A stretch of 64,000 nt of DNA, taken from positions 21,975,805-22,039,804 of the forward strand of contig CM055111.1 in the NCBI GenBank assembly GCA_029204225.1, read 5' to 3'. Position 1 is the first letter of the stretch, and each line of letters opens with the position of its first letter. Made by a program: the position numbers and the translations under genes. Under the pieces are notes generated by a model that saw only the letters and a program-made list of their open reading frames with translations, did no database searches and was not told the DNA's origin. Shown piece after piece: positions 1 to 10,239 of this stretch. Source of the stretch: Diphasiastrum complanatum (Eukaryota > Streptophyta > Lycopodiopsida > Lycopodiales > Lycopodiaceae).

Positions 1-889
1 CCCTGATCTTTGGTTACAATAAACCAACAATCCTGCCAATGTAGAAAAATCAGCATCTACATACAAAATGAGATGCAAAGTCTAAGAGATACTGATCAAA
101 CATGAATCAAAATATAAAATATAGCTTTTGCTCGTACAATTATAGTACCCTACTGTAATTATAGTACCCTATTTTATTTAACATGTGTGAAATCGAAAAT
201 AGCAATAAAAGATCATTCTACAAATAGAATTGCAAGATAACATGAGAGTGCACCAATGAGTAGTAGAACCCAAAGAGGACCATGTATAATGATGGAATGA
301 GAGAGAGAAGAGAGAATATGCGTCTCTCCATGAGTTACATCCTTTATAGAGTGTCCAAACCCTATTTGGCCACTTGGCTTTCCCTCCAAAATGTAAACCC
401 TACTATTTCTGGGACTAGATTCAATGTACCCAAAGTTCAAATTTGAATCTCTCCCAAACTTGACTACCAACTTTCCCACACTTTCAAAAAGTGTTTATTG
501 AATGTATTTTAAACTAATATAACTTCAAAAAGTTTAATCTCTAAGTCTAAAATGAGTTTTGGCCTCATATTAGTTAATAAGACACAATTGAAAACACCCG
601 ACCAAATCAATCACCACAGCACAACGTCAAGTGCAACAAGAACACAGAATTGCTCTCTTCAAACTGTATATTCCACTCTCTTCGTAAGTACAAAGATGAG
701 TTCCTTAAAAAACACTCAAAGGGCTCGTAAAAGCAAGATGGCCCGATAACTCTAGAACTAAGAAAGCACTGTATAAGTCGATCATTGCTATTTTAACTCT
801 CTCCCTCAATGATCAATGTCACTTCTTATTTTAGAGTATACTCTATTCATGGAACATAACTCCATGATAGCATTACATGCAAAGGCTTT
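1..889 (-). repeat. LTR-like remnant, R-arm end plus S-core start (copy A)
   Basis: Read on the minus strand this resembles a degraded retrotransposon LTR. A TATA-like 'tctataaagg' lies at about 342-351. The block 502-575 ('...aactaatataactt... ctctaagtctaaaatgag... ggcctca') is shared in diverged form with 11095-11150 and 12080-12150. Sequence 1-501 is the inverted copy of 10240-10740. Around 798-812, downstream of the RNase H stop, the minus strand carries a purine-rich 'ttgagggagagag' that could be a polypurine tract. No convincing gene; open frames at 213-479 and 552-749 show no protein similarity I recognise. Confidence 0.55.
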
Positions 890-1249
890 TTACATGACCT
901 GGCCTAAGCCAAGTTTGGCTCTAAAAGTTTCAAACTTTTCTTTACTTAAAGCTTTTGTAATTATATCAGCAACTTGTAACAACGTAGAACAATGTTCAAT
1001 TCCTATGTCTTCAGATTGTAATTTTTCACGCACAAAGTGATATTTTACTTCAATATGTTTTGTCCTTGCGTGAAAGATTGGATTTTTAGCCAATTGTATT
1101 CCACTTTGACTGTCACAAAAAATAATAGTGGGATTTACTTGTTTCATGCCAATCTCACATAGCAACTTACGTAGCCAAATAGCTTTCTGGGTAGAAAATA
1201 GAAGGGTTTTCTGAAGATCAGTTGTCATATTGCCATATTTTTGCCACAA
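890..1249 (-). pseudogene. Copia RNase H / pol C-terminus fragment (S1)
   Basis: An open frame of 119 codons matches the C-terminal end of Ty1/Copia polyproteins. It contains the RNase H tail 'IFCDSQSGIQLAKNPIFHAR' with the conserved D-S-Q/N core, followed by the characteristic 'RTKHIEVKYHFVREKL' and the terminal 'VADIITKALSKEKFE'. In an intact element this segment removes the RNA strand during reverse transcription. The reverse transcriptase that should lie immediately upstream (to the right) is missing; sequence at 1250-1870 is non-coding. It is therefore a truncated remnant. Confidence 0.9.
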
Positions 1250-1875
1250 AAGTCAATTTTTTGCAAAAAAATTTGCAAAAATACCAGTATTACTCTTGAT
1301 TCTTCGCCAAAACCTTCGTTGAGTTTCCAAAACATTCTATTTATAGTAAACTACTATTTTTGAGTTCGGCGAAGATTCTTCTTCTCCAGATCGTAGAAAA
1401 TCTTGATTTTTACCCTCGCCAAACTACAGAAACTGTATTTTCTTGTGTCAGAAACCTTCATCCGATTTTCCATTGTTTTATCTGTGTCAGATCTTGCATC
1501 TGAGAGGTCGGCGAAGGTTATTTCTATAGAAATTGTCAAAAAATTTGATTAGAGATTTTTTTCTCAAAACAGCATTGTTGAACCTTCGTCGAGCCAATCT
1601 TCACTTAGGGAACCTTCGCCAGTACTATTTTTAAGTTTAGACTTTCCAGATCAAGTCTCTATCAAAATTTAGGTCAAATCTAATACATTCTTATTTGGAT
1701 TCTGAGAAATTTTTCATTTTTTGAGAAGTATCAATTGATTGAATTTCGAAATCTTTTTCACGATATAGAGTCAGATTCTTGAAACTAGAATATATCTAGC
1801 AGCTTTGATCTGAGAAAGTTTTGATTGAAAAATCTAGATCCAATTTCATTGTGTGCTTGATTTGAATTTGTTAAA
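1250..1875. other. Non-coding leader-like stretch with clustered CTTCGCC-type motifs (S1)
   Basis: No gene is visible. The segment lies between a Copia tail and a Gypsy gag start and may be the LTR/leader of the Gypsy remnant. Short motifs built on 'cttcgcc'/'ggcgaag' occur at about 1302, 1367, 1415, 1509, 1582 and 1612, in both orientations. This is far more often than expected in AT-rich DNA. Copies B and C retain most of them. Confidence 0.4.
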
Positions 1876-2345
1876 ATGGCTGTCTTTGGAGCTGCTCCTG
1901 GAAGTGCTCCTCAGGAAGTCAATCCAATTATTGTTAGAAGAGCACCCCGTTTGGATCTACCCAAATATAATGGATTAACAGATCCAGTTAGATTTCTTCA
2001 AATCTATGCTGAATCCTGTGAAGTCTGGAGAGAGTTTTTCCCCAAGATAAACTTATGTTGTTTCCTATGGCCTTAACAGGCGCAACACAAGATTGATACT
2101 ATAATCAAGATGAAACTGAGCGTACAGATTGGGAGGTTGTTAAAAGAGCCCTTATCACACGATTCAAACCTCGAAAGTTTATGGAAGACCCCTTCCTACT
2201 TTTAAGTAAAATTAAAATGGGAAAGCAGAAAATGGTTCGAGATTACATTGAAAGGGTGAAACACCTCAGATCTGAGTGCAAACCTGAGCTGATTAACAAA
2301 AATGCCATGACTATGTGATTTTTGTCAGGTCTACCTAAATGGATT
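1876..2345 (+). pseudogene. Ty3/Gypsy gag fragment (S1)
   Basis: An ATG preceded by 'tttgttaaa' opens a frame with 'RRAPRLDLPKYNGLTDPVRF', the usual start of the plant Gypsy retrotransposon gag domain. After a frame change at about 2040 the domain continues with 'LFPMALTGA', 'YYNQDETERTDWEVVKRAL' and 'RFKPRKFMEDPF...RDYIERVKHLR', the conserved Retrotrans_gag order. Stops and the frameshift make it non-functional, and a deletion at about 2343 removes the sequence that follows in copy B. No zinc knuckle or protease is left. Confidence 0.85.
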
Positions 2346-3044
2346 TTTTAGTAAGAGGTCAAAATGTTATCATATCCGATGACGATTTTGTCTCCGTTTT
2401 GCTCAAATATGACAAAATTCACCGATTTTTGTTGTTTTCTCTGATTTCTCAAATCCAAATGGATCTTAAGAATGGTGATCTGAATAGCTTTCCTTGCTCA
2501 ACAATCAGATTAGATTTTAAACAAGATTATCCATCAAATCAAGCAAAATCACTCTCAATCTAACCCTAAAATGCAATTTTAGCCATACTTATGCCAAAAC
2601 AAGATGCCTAATGCAAACTAACATCCGTCAAAACATGATGTAAACTAATAAACTGGCGTAGCTCTCCGGAAACGGCGCCAAAATTGTTGTGGAGCTATTT
2701 CCTACCCTAGCCTCAACCCAAGATCCAAGCACACAAGCATCAAGGAGATGAGGTTAGATGTCATGCGGAGGTTCAATCCCATGAGAGCGATAGCATAGAA
2801 CAAAATCCAGCATGTACTGATGATCCACAATTAACACTAAGATCCATTAACACTAGCATTAGTCCTATAACCATTAGCACTAAATCCAATGATAGCGTAC
2901 TCCTCTCTCTCCCTTTCTCTCTCACAAAAAGCATAAGAATTAGAAAATCCAACAATAATCATTCATCGGGTTGGACTTACAGACGCAGGGTGCCAAATCC
3001 CTCTCACTTACTAACTAGGGTTAGAGTTGTCTCGATATCCACAA
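2346..3044 (-). repeat. Gypsy LTR / untranslated remnant (S1)
   Basis: No coding sequence is recognisable. A Gypsy-type primer binding site lies on the minus strand at 2663-2680, so the sequence to its right (2681 onward) is read as LTR and that to its left as element leader, both minus strand. A short region at 2765-2830 is the reverse complement, in diverged form, of sequence kept only in copy B at 33355-33480. Confidence 0.45.
2663..2680 (-). other. Gypsy-type primer binding site (S1)
   Basis: The minus strand reads TGGCGCCGTTTCCGGAGA, close to the TGGCGCCGTTGCCGGGGA-type tRNA primer binding sites known from plant Ty3/Gypsy elements. The equivalent site in copy B is even closer to that consensus. 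Confidence 0.6.
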
Positions 3045-4695
3045 ACCCTCCAACAGAGGCCGAATGTCAACTTTCTTAAAACTTTTGGATGTACTTGCTA
3101 TGTCAATATAACTCTTGATGATAGGACAAAGGAGGATCCATCTTCAAGGAAAGGTATATTTGTTGGATATAGTGAGGTGAGTAAAGCCTACAAGGTTTAT
3201 ATTCCTACTACTAATAAGGTGATTATTGGTAGAGATGTTATTTTTGATGAGGGGAATTTTCCAAAGGTGTCTTCAAGTGATGATGGTGTGGATGGATCTA
3301 ACAATCTTGATGTTGTTGTGATGGATCCTACTTTAGATGGTGATGATGAAGGACCTTCATCAAGTCAAAAGCCAAGGAGAACATCAAGGGAAAGACAAAC
3401 GCCTTCAAGGCTCACATATGATGAGAAATGTAAGCAAGTTGTTGGAGGTACAGACTTTGTTGTCCTAATTTCTTTTGATGAACCTACTTGTGTAGATGAA
3501 GAAAGGAACAAAGAGGAGTGGATCCAAGCAATAGATCTTGAGTATCAAGCCCTTATGAAGAATGGAACATGGATATTGGTGGAGTCACCTAAGGACAAGA
3601 AAGCTATTGGATGTAAATGGATATTCAAGGTGAAGACAATCAATAAGGTTGGTGGCAAAAGGACATGCTCAAGAACATGGTATTGACTATGACGAAACCT
3701 TTGCACCTATGGCAAATATGGTAAGCATTCGGGCCAATCTCTCTTGCTACTCTTTATGGATGAGATCTATGGCAATTGGATATTACAAATTCTTTTTTGA
3801 ATGGTGATCTTGAGGAGGAAGTGTACATGGAGCAACCTGAGAGCTACATTTGACCTAAAAAGCCAAATCATGTGTGTCTTCTACAAAAGAGTTTGTATGG
3901 CCTTAAGCAAGCACCAAGGAGTTGGTATGCTAGGCTTAACACTTTTTTACTCTCTCAAGGCTTTGTTATGAGTGAGTATGATCATTCACTTTATTATAGG
4001 TTTTCTGAAAATGATATTACCATTTTGCTAATCTATGTGGATGATATCATCTTGAGTGGTGGAGACAACCAAGATGTGGAGTATATCAAGAGTGCTCTCA
4101 AGAAGGAGTTTGAAGTGCATGATCTTGGTCATTTGCATTACATTTTAGGAATAGAAGAGATTATATCTTCTCAAACTACTTTCATTTGTCAAGAGAATTA
4201 TGCTAATTCTATTCTATAGAGATTTCATATGGTAGATGCAAAGTCTTGTGATATACCTATGGAGTCAAATGTAAAGCTAACTATAAGGGGTAATGAAAGA
4301 TCCTTCAAGGACATTACCCTCTATAGAAAGCTAGTTGGTTCACTTATCTGTCTAACCATCACAAGACCAGATCTAAGATATTGTGTTGGTGGATTAAGCT
4401 AATGTATGCAAGATCCTAGTGAAGAGCATTGGAAGCTAGGGAAACGAGTTTTGACATACATCATGGGAACTCGAGATTTTGGCATATTGTATGAGGGATC
4501 ATCACCTAACTTGTTTGGATTTTCACATTCAAACTTTGTTGGGAGAAAAAATGGATAGGAAAACCATAAGTACTCATTGTATTTTCATATGTGATGGAGC
4601 TATATCATGGATGTCAAAGAAACAAGCCACTATCTCATTGTCATCTACTAAGGCTGAATACAAAGCGCTTACAGAACATGAGTGTCAAACTTGAT
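3045..4695 (+). pseudogene. Copia pol fragment: integrase C-terminus, RT, RNase H (S1)
   Basis: Order along the strand: the integrase C-terminal segment 'FLKTFGCTCYVNITLDDRTK' with 'GIFVGYSEVSKAYKVYIP' (3060-3260), an acidic linker, the start of RT 'EEWIQAIDLEYQALMKNGTW' and 'KAIGCKWIFKVK' (3500-3640), a frame break at about 3660, RT 'SLYGLKQAPRSWYARL' (3890), the catalytic 'IYVDDIILSGGD' (4032-4067), and RNase H pieces including 'MSKKQATISLSSTKAEYKAL' (4610-4670). The YVDD box is intact, but the frame is broken at several points and the segment before the integrase C-terminus is missing. The left end abuts the Gypsy debris. Confidence 0.92.
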
Positions 4696-4699
4696 CCTT

Positions 4700-5913
4700 G
4701 ATTCCTCTCTGATTCCTTTCCAATCCTAAATAACAACACAATCAAGATTACTTATGCAAGACTCCCCCTTAGTGAATGAATCATAAAAGATAAAAGACTC
4801 ATCTTCTTGACTATCTTGCCTTAGCAAGCACCTCAATTCTATCCAACATTTAATCACTTGATCTACCTTTTTTATTAAACCATGTGATATTACTTGCTCT
4901 CTCTTCTTTATGTAACAAGCATCTCCATCAAACGCTACTTCATGTCCATTGTCAATTCTCCCAACACTAGGATGAATCTTTGAAAGTGAAGGAATGAACA
5001 ACACATTTTCATGTATTTGAGAGAGTAAGAGAAAGAGACAATACCTTAATAAAATACTAACCATCATTTGCCATGTAGATCACTTGCTTGACTCAGTCAT
5101 AAGTGACTAAGGAAGAAAAGAATTTCTTATGACTAGTCATATGAGAACTAGCTCCACTATCGATCTACCATGACTCTTTGTCACTTTCACTTGAGATGAG
5201 ACTTGAAGACATCATAAGAGTATCAACAACATCATTACTAACAAATTCACAATTGGTAAATTTTCTTTGCTTGCTACCTTCCAATTGCTCTCTTGTCATT
5301 TTATTGCACTCATAAGAAAAGGACATTTTCTGCCACAATAAAAGCACTTGAGTTCAGATTTATCATTCTTACCACCATAAGAGGATGTTGCCTCACCTTG
5401 CCCTTGATCCATGGTGCTCTTCTTGTTGGAGTTCCACTTGACTCCTCCTTTTCCCTTGCCTTTCGTGAAAAATACCTCTTCGTCTCCAACCTTGCTAGAA
5501 TTAGGTCTACTTCTAGTCTTAACATTGATCCTCTTTGGCACCAACACCTCTTGCAATTCTTCAATAGATGGCAAAGTTGTTAAATAGCAAAACTTTGAAC
5601 AAAATTAGCATAACCTTCTCCAAATCCATTTACAAACACTTGGACAATCTCAATGTTACCAATAGCATTGCCAACACATGCTAAGTCACCATTAAGAGAT
5701 TTAACCCTCACTACATAAGAATTAGCACTTTCACCTTCTGATAGCTTTGAAGAATTTTACTCCTTAGGGTGAGTGCCCTAGATATGATCTTTGACTCATA
5801 AATCCTTTGAAGAGTCCTCCATGCCTCGTAAGATGATGTGCAAGCCCTTACCTCATTGTGAAGCTTATTTGAGACATTCATCTTGAGGATGTGTAAAACT
5901 ACTTGGCCTTCAT
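4700..5913 (-). pseudogene. Copia gag-protease fragment (S1)
   Basis: Read right to left on the minus strand: a UBN2-type Copia gag ('SSYEAWRTLQRIYES' near 5815, 'VQVFVNGFGEGYANFVQSFA' near 5600-5640), a zinc knuckle near 5325-5345 that begins CFYC but has lost the His position and changes frame, a protease motif IDSGASSHMT near 5140-5155 preceded by an in-frame stop, and 'NGHEVAFDGDACYIKK' (about 4905-4955). These are the expected gag-to-pol-start parts in correct order, with stops and frame changes. It ends to the left at the 3' end of an unrelated, opposite-strand Copia. At its 5' end it joins directly to the pyruvate kinase fragment on the same strand. Confidence 0.87.
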
Positions 5914-6186
5914 TGGAACTAGCATGTACTTTGCAACAAGCTTTGTAGTAGTGCCGCCTCTAGTAAGGACGACAATCAAAGATTCTCGTACTTTATTAGC
6001 AGTTCACACAACCAATGATGCAAGGCTTTTTAATGGGCTCCTTGGAAGCGGCGTTTACTTCACGATTTCTTTGAATGTTGCAGCATGATCTAGAGATAAT
6101 TTTTCCTCGATGCAAACGTGAGCTATGTTTTTGACCACCAACTTTGGATATGCTCCAGCTGTAGTTGCACCACCAGCTCCATCCAG
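5914..6186 (-). pseudogene. Pyruvate kinase fragment, captured (S1)
   Basis: A single reading frame of 91 codons matches the C-terminal half of plant cytosolic pyruvate kinase. It includes 'TTAGAYPKLVVKNIAHVCIE' (equivalent to the GETAAGAYPELAV...CVEAE region), 'LSLDHAATFKEIV', 'PLKSLASLVV', 'TANKVRESLIVVLTRGGTT' and 'KLVAKY'. Pyruvate kinase makes pyruvate and ATP from phosphoenolpyruvate and ADP in glycolysis. Two in-frame stops and a short deletion near the first motif make this a dead fragment. It runs without a gap into Copia gag on the same strand, so it was probably captured by or recombined into a retrotransposon. Exactly the same piece is in the second copy. Confidence 0.87.
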
Positions 6187-6218
6187 TTGTTGACATTTCT
6201 TTACGCTTCACCCTTAGA

Positions 6219-6290
<72 letters not shown>
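6219..6290 (+). repeat. Compound microsatellite (TG)n(GA)n (S1)
   Basis: About 12 TG units are followed by about 24 GA units. It lies between the pyruvate kinase fragment and the upstream region of the protease gene. The copy in S2 has a clearly longer TG tract. Open frames through it encode only RERERE-type artefacts. Confidence 0.97.
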
Positions 6291-6292
<2 letters not shown>

Positions 6293-7690
6293 CGTGTACT
6301 GGTACAAATACCTTAAAATGAAGCATGAAGGGAGGGTCAGTTTCAATTTCGCTTTTCACAATCTATCCATTCATGCGTTGACTAAAACTTTTGCTTTTGC
6401 TTATGGTTCATGCAAACAAAAATAGCTTTTGCAATCCTTATGGCTCATGCATTGTTTGTGTGACTTCGTTCTAATTTTTATATGGCAATACTAGATGCAT
6501 GTTTCTTTAGCACTCAACAAAGGTTTTACCCTCAAAAATTAAGGCCACCATCACATAATATCCGTTATACCTTTTTTCAAAACTCCATTGAGTGACCTCA
6601 AGGCCAAAAACACCAATTTGCTATAACAGCAAAAACATAAAAAGGAGCTTTATGCGGGTACAGTCCCCGCTCGAGTTCAAAGGAGGTTCCCGCTCGTTTT
6701 ACTTTAAACCTAAAAGAAATGCTAGATATTTTTACTATATTTATGGGTGTGCATTCCATACTTGCTGTTACTTGTCATTTTCTTCTGTTTCTGCGAAGAT
6801 ATCCCCAGCACGGCAGCGATCGAACAAACGAGTCGCTTGAAGCAAGTTCCCACCACGTCTCCATCTTGCAAATCGTGGCGGTGGCAGCGCGCACATGTTA
6901 GCTAGCTCCTTGACGGCTCGCTACGATCATCGTCATCTAATTCTTCTTCTTCGTTTTTGAGTGATCAGCTGCAAGTATGTATCAACCCATATCTCATTTT
7001 CATGTTACGGTGTAATATTTGGATTTCGAGTATTGTTGTAGTCATGCATTGAGTTCCATTATCAACTTGAGGTCGTGTAGCTTGGGATGTTCCTCTTTCT
7101 TTTCAGTTGTCTTTGCAGGTTTTTCGGCTCCGTCTGGTTGCTTCTATCTCATGCTTTCCTCCTTTCGAATGATGTGCATAAAGCATACTAATACGTACTA
7201 GTACACACAGTATGATAGAGTTATATTACACTGTATGTGCTTTTTTATTCGCTCGTCGACCCTGTCTGCTTGTTTTCGTTGACACTTGATGACGAAAACA
7301 GTGCCTTTATTGTCCTGCCATTCACCCCTTGCACTGCCTGAGGATATCTTTGCTCAATCGCTTATCATCTCTGCCTGCATTTGGATAGAGTATCTGAAGC
7401 ATAGTCCTTATTTCAAGATTTCATTTCTGGTTATTGATGTACGAATTCTGATATCTATCTTCCTTGCTTTTCCAGCATAGTGGGTATCAGCATTCAGTAA
7501 TTCGCTGGCTTATACTTGAGCCGATTCTTTCATGTTTTTGGCAAAGCATAGCTCATGTTTTACGACTACTTTTTATAACTCAATGCAACAAGTACTTGAT
7601 CTGAAATATACTATTCAAATGTTTATGTGAAGCCAAATGCGAAAGTAGAGCTAAGCAAGTATAAAATTGGATTGCAGCTGCAAGAAAAAT
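6291..7690 (+). promoter_or_regulatory. 5' flank and putative spliced leader of the aspartic protease (S1)
   Basis: No transposon protein is visible in this 1.4 kb, which is more GC-rich and gene-like than its surroundings, especially 6790-6975. A possible untranslated exon ends at about 6975 ('cagctgcaa' followed by 'gtatgtatc', a fair donor). A strong acceptor, 'ggattgcag' with a following 'ctgcaag', lies at about 7669-7677, only 14 bp before the chosen ATG. Another acceptor-like 'tttgcag' is at about 7119. A leader intron is therefore plausible but unproven. No TATA box is certain. Confidence 0.4.
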
Positions 7691-9344
7691 ATGGCTTCCG
7701 TTCTGAGAACCACGAACAGAAGGTTCAACTTTGTTATTCATTTCATTCTTTCGGCCGCCATTACCTTCGACCTTTCGGGTGCCACAACATCTTTCTCTCA
7801 CACAAGCCAACGATCATCCATTCCCGACGGGTTTCAGCGCCCAGATTATGTCTCAGATTCTTGGGACCAAACAGCAATTCTTCCAGCCAATTCGCCGAAA
7901 ATTCTCGAAGGGCAATTGTTGGAAACAGGTATAAGGGAGACGGAGCTGCAGGGAGGAGCAAATGAAATTAGAACAGGAATACCCTTGAAGCTAGTCCACC
8001 GAACTTCTCTGCTGTCTCCACAGTCCAGGACTGAATCTGTTAAAATCAGCATTCTTAAAGAGTTGCTGGAGTTAGATACTGTCAGATTGAGAGGATACAA
8101 GCTCAGCTCATGGATTACTGGGATCCCCCAGAGTGGCCACTTTGCCTCAACGAATTCAGTGAGTAGAAAACACAAAGCCGCAGATGTTGCCCACGAGAAA
8201 TTTTCATCAGAGAGCGCAAACAACAGAATTAGTTCGGGGGCAACACTAGGCTCAGGTCAGTATTTTGTAGATTTCTACATGGGAACGCCAGCGAGGAAAT
8301 ATTCCCTGATCGCGGATACTGGCAGTGATCTAATCTGGATTCAATGCTACCCTTGCAGTAAATGTTATTCGCAATCCAATCCTATCTACTATCCCAATAC
8401 TCGTCTTCTCATCAGTTTCTTGCTCTGCCAAACAGTGCTTTCTTGTTCCAGCACCACCACACGATTCCTGCAGTTCCAGGTTTCCAACAAGCTGCCAATA
8501 CACGTACGAGTACAATGATGGATCTTCTACTAGTGGCTTTCTAGCATCTGAGACGGTCACAATGATATCTAGCTCTGGCGAGCGTTTGAAGATCAGCAAC
8601 ATCACGTTTGGATGCGGCTTAAGCAATGAAGGTCAGACTCTGCACGGATCTAACGGCGTCCTTGGTCTTGGGCAGGGGCCTGTCTCTTTTGCATCTCAGT
8701 TAGGAGATCTCTACGGAAGCATATTTTCCTATTGTCTTGTGGACTATCTGAAAGCCACTACAGATACTAGTCTGCTTGTGTTTGGAGATGCCAAGATTTC
8801 GCAATCTTTGAGGAATGCTATCCAATACACTCCACTTTTGAAGAATTCATTTGCAGAAACGTATTACTATGTGGGCATCAAGCATGTTCGTTTGAATGGA
8901 CGAGTTCTGCCTATCCCTTCAAAATTATGGCAGATTGACTCTGCCGGCTATGGTGGCACCATTGTTGATTCTGGCACGACACTCACATATTTCAGAAAAG
9001 CGGCTTATTCACTTATTGTTGCTGCATTTAAACGAGCCATAACTATGCCTAGAGTAGCACCCATTCAAGGCCTTGATCTCTGCTTCAACGTTTCTGCTGA
9101 TTCTGGCATAAAAATTCCTGAATTCTCAATCCTTTTGGAAGGAGATGTCCTCTTTCAGCCCCCAGCAGAGAATTACCTTATTGACACAGCTCTTGATGTG
9201 AAGTGCATTGCAATGCAAGGAGTCGATTCACCTCTTGGATCAAACACAATAGGAAACTTGCTCCAGCAGAATTTCCATGTAGAGTATGATAGATCAAGAG
9301 CCCGACTGGGGTTTGTGTCGGCAAACTGCTCCTCATCATCGTAG
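7691..9344 (+). pseudogene. Nepenthesin-like A1 aspartic protease, one frame break (S1)
   Basis: Encodes a pepsin-family endopeptidase of the plant nepenthesin/CND41/CDR1 class, about 550 codons, a little long for the family. The start ATG at 7691 gives MASVL, basic residues, then a hydrophobic 'FVIHFILSAAITF', a likely signal peptide. A propeptide follows, then the first active site DTGSDLIW (Asp at 8315-8317), the Cys-rich 'IQCYPCSKCYSQSNPIYYP', the flap region 'PTSCQYTYEYNDGSSTSGF', the second active site IVDSGTTLTYF (Asp at 8967-8969) and the typical ending 'FHVEYDRSRARLGFVSANC'. Both catalytic motifs are intact. The frame changes once, between about 8400 and 8414, where the family has a serine-rich stretch before 'SVSCSAKQC'; a net +1 shift is present. 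No intron boundary fits there. Copy B has the same shift, so it is not a random base-calling error in one copy. Either a recently inactivated gene or an unusual allele. Confidence 0.9.
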
Positions 9345-10165
9345 CCATGATCAACCACTCCATACTTCTCAGGCATTATTTTCCAATGCATTGGGATACA
9401 CTTCAAAATTACATGAAGCTAGTTTTAGAGACACGTTTACGTTCTTTTAGAGGATGTTAACTACTGCTGAGCATGATTTGCTGGAATTGATTCATAAAGA
9501 TGCCAATAAAACTCTCAAATTACTTCCAAGCGGGAAGGTAGGAGATTCTTTCTAAGATGTTCGATTCTGAAAAAAATCTCCATGTATGTTTCCTGTATGA
9601 AGCAAGCTAGTTATCCTTTACTTCAGCTGGCTTTTGGGTCATTGACAGTTAGCTTGACTTGTGTGGTAGACGATTTGTAAGCAGTGCTTGGAAAACCTTT
9701 TGGATATTGCCTCCAAAATCTGAAGTTTTTGCAGAATTTCTAGTTTTTATCTGAACTTATTGACTTCAAGTCGTTCAGGTCGTGCAACTCATGGCTCTTT
9801 CCTTAATTCTTGAAACAAGAGAGTTTGCTATTGAATACTGCAAGAAAAAGTTTAACAAATAAAATCGAACTACCTTGGCAGCAATTCTAGCTAAATGTAA
9901 AATATAGAATGTGTGAACTCTCAAAAGTTCACAAAAACAACAAATTTCATACACCTTTCCCTTTCGCCCACTTGAGCTATGACCAATTTTCAAAATGCAT
10001 TTATACACCCTTATTCTCAATTTTTGCATGTAGCCTTTAGCCTGATATGTAGACAGTTTTAGCTTTGTCCTAATAGCAATAAGCCATTGTGAGTATTTGT
10101 TAAAAGCTGAGTTGCAGCCTCTAGGTGACACTAGCATTATAATGGGTTTCTAGGTTATATTTTTA
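9345..10165. other. 3' flank of the protease, no recognised gene (S1)
   Basis: AT-rich sequence following the protease stop. Possible polyadenylation signals occur ('aataaaa' at about 9507 and 9858). A minus-strand open frame of 120 codons (9775-10137) is also open in copy B, but I recognise no family and the two copies are too similar for that to mean conservation. Confidence 0.4.
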
Positions 10166-10239
10166 GTCTTGAAGATCCATCACAGGTGGCAAAGTCTTTT
10201 GAATAGCAATAGTTTGAACAATGTTAGCATGAGCATCCA
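10166..10239 (-). pseudogene. Copia gag scrap cut by the L-arm boundary (S1)
   Basis: The minus strand encodes 'DAHANIVQTIAIQKTLPPVM', matching the gag segment seen elsewhere here as 'DDFANLVQSFAIQDTLPTIE' and 'GYANFVQSFAI'. The match stops exactly where the L arm begins, so it marks one side of an ancient junction. Confidence 0.75.

Noticed and set aside
213-479. 88-codon open frame also present at 10262-10528, 31147-31413, 41565-41831 and 62490-62756 as a conserved small protein
   Set aside because: It lies in LTR-like DNA with a TATA box within it, and the copies are recent duplicates, so an open frame is not evidence of selection.
3045-5913. One complete Copia element spanning gag to RNase H in S
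   Set aside because: The gag-protease part is on the minus strand and the integrase-RT-RNase H part on the plus strand. They are tail-to-tail fragments, not one element.
6165-6425. Open frames through the (TG)n(GA)n tract
   Set aside because: They encode only RERERE and VCVCVC repeats of the microsatellite.
9775-10137. 120-codon minus-strand frame conserved in both S copies
   Set aside because: No family recognised; the copies are nearly identical DNA, so conservation says nothing. Kept only as a remark in the flank entry.
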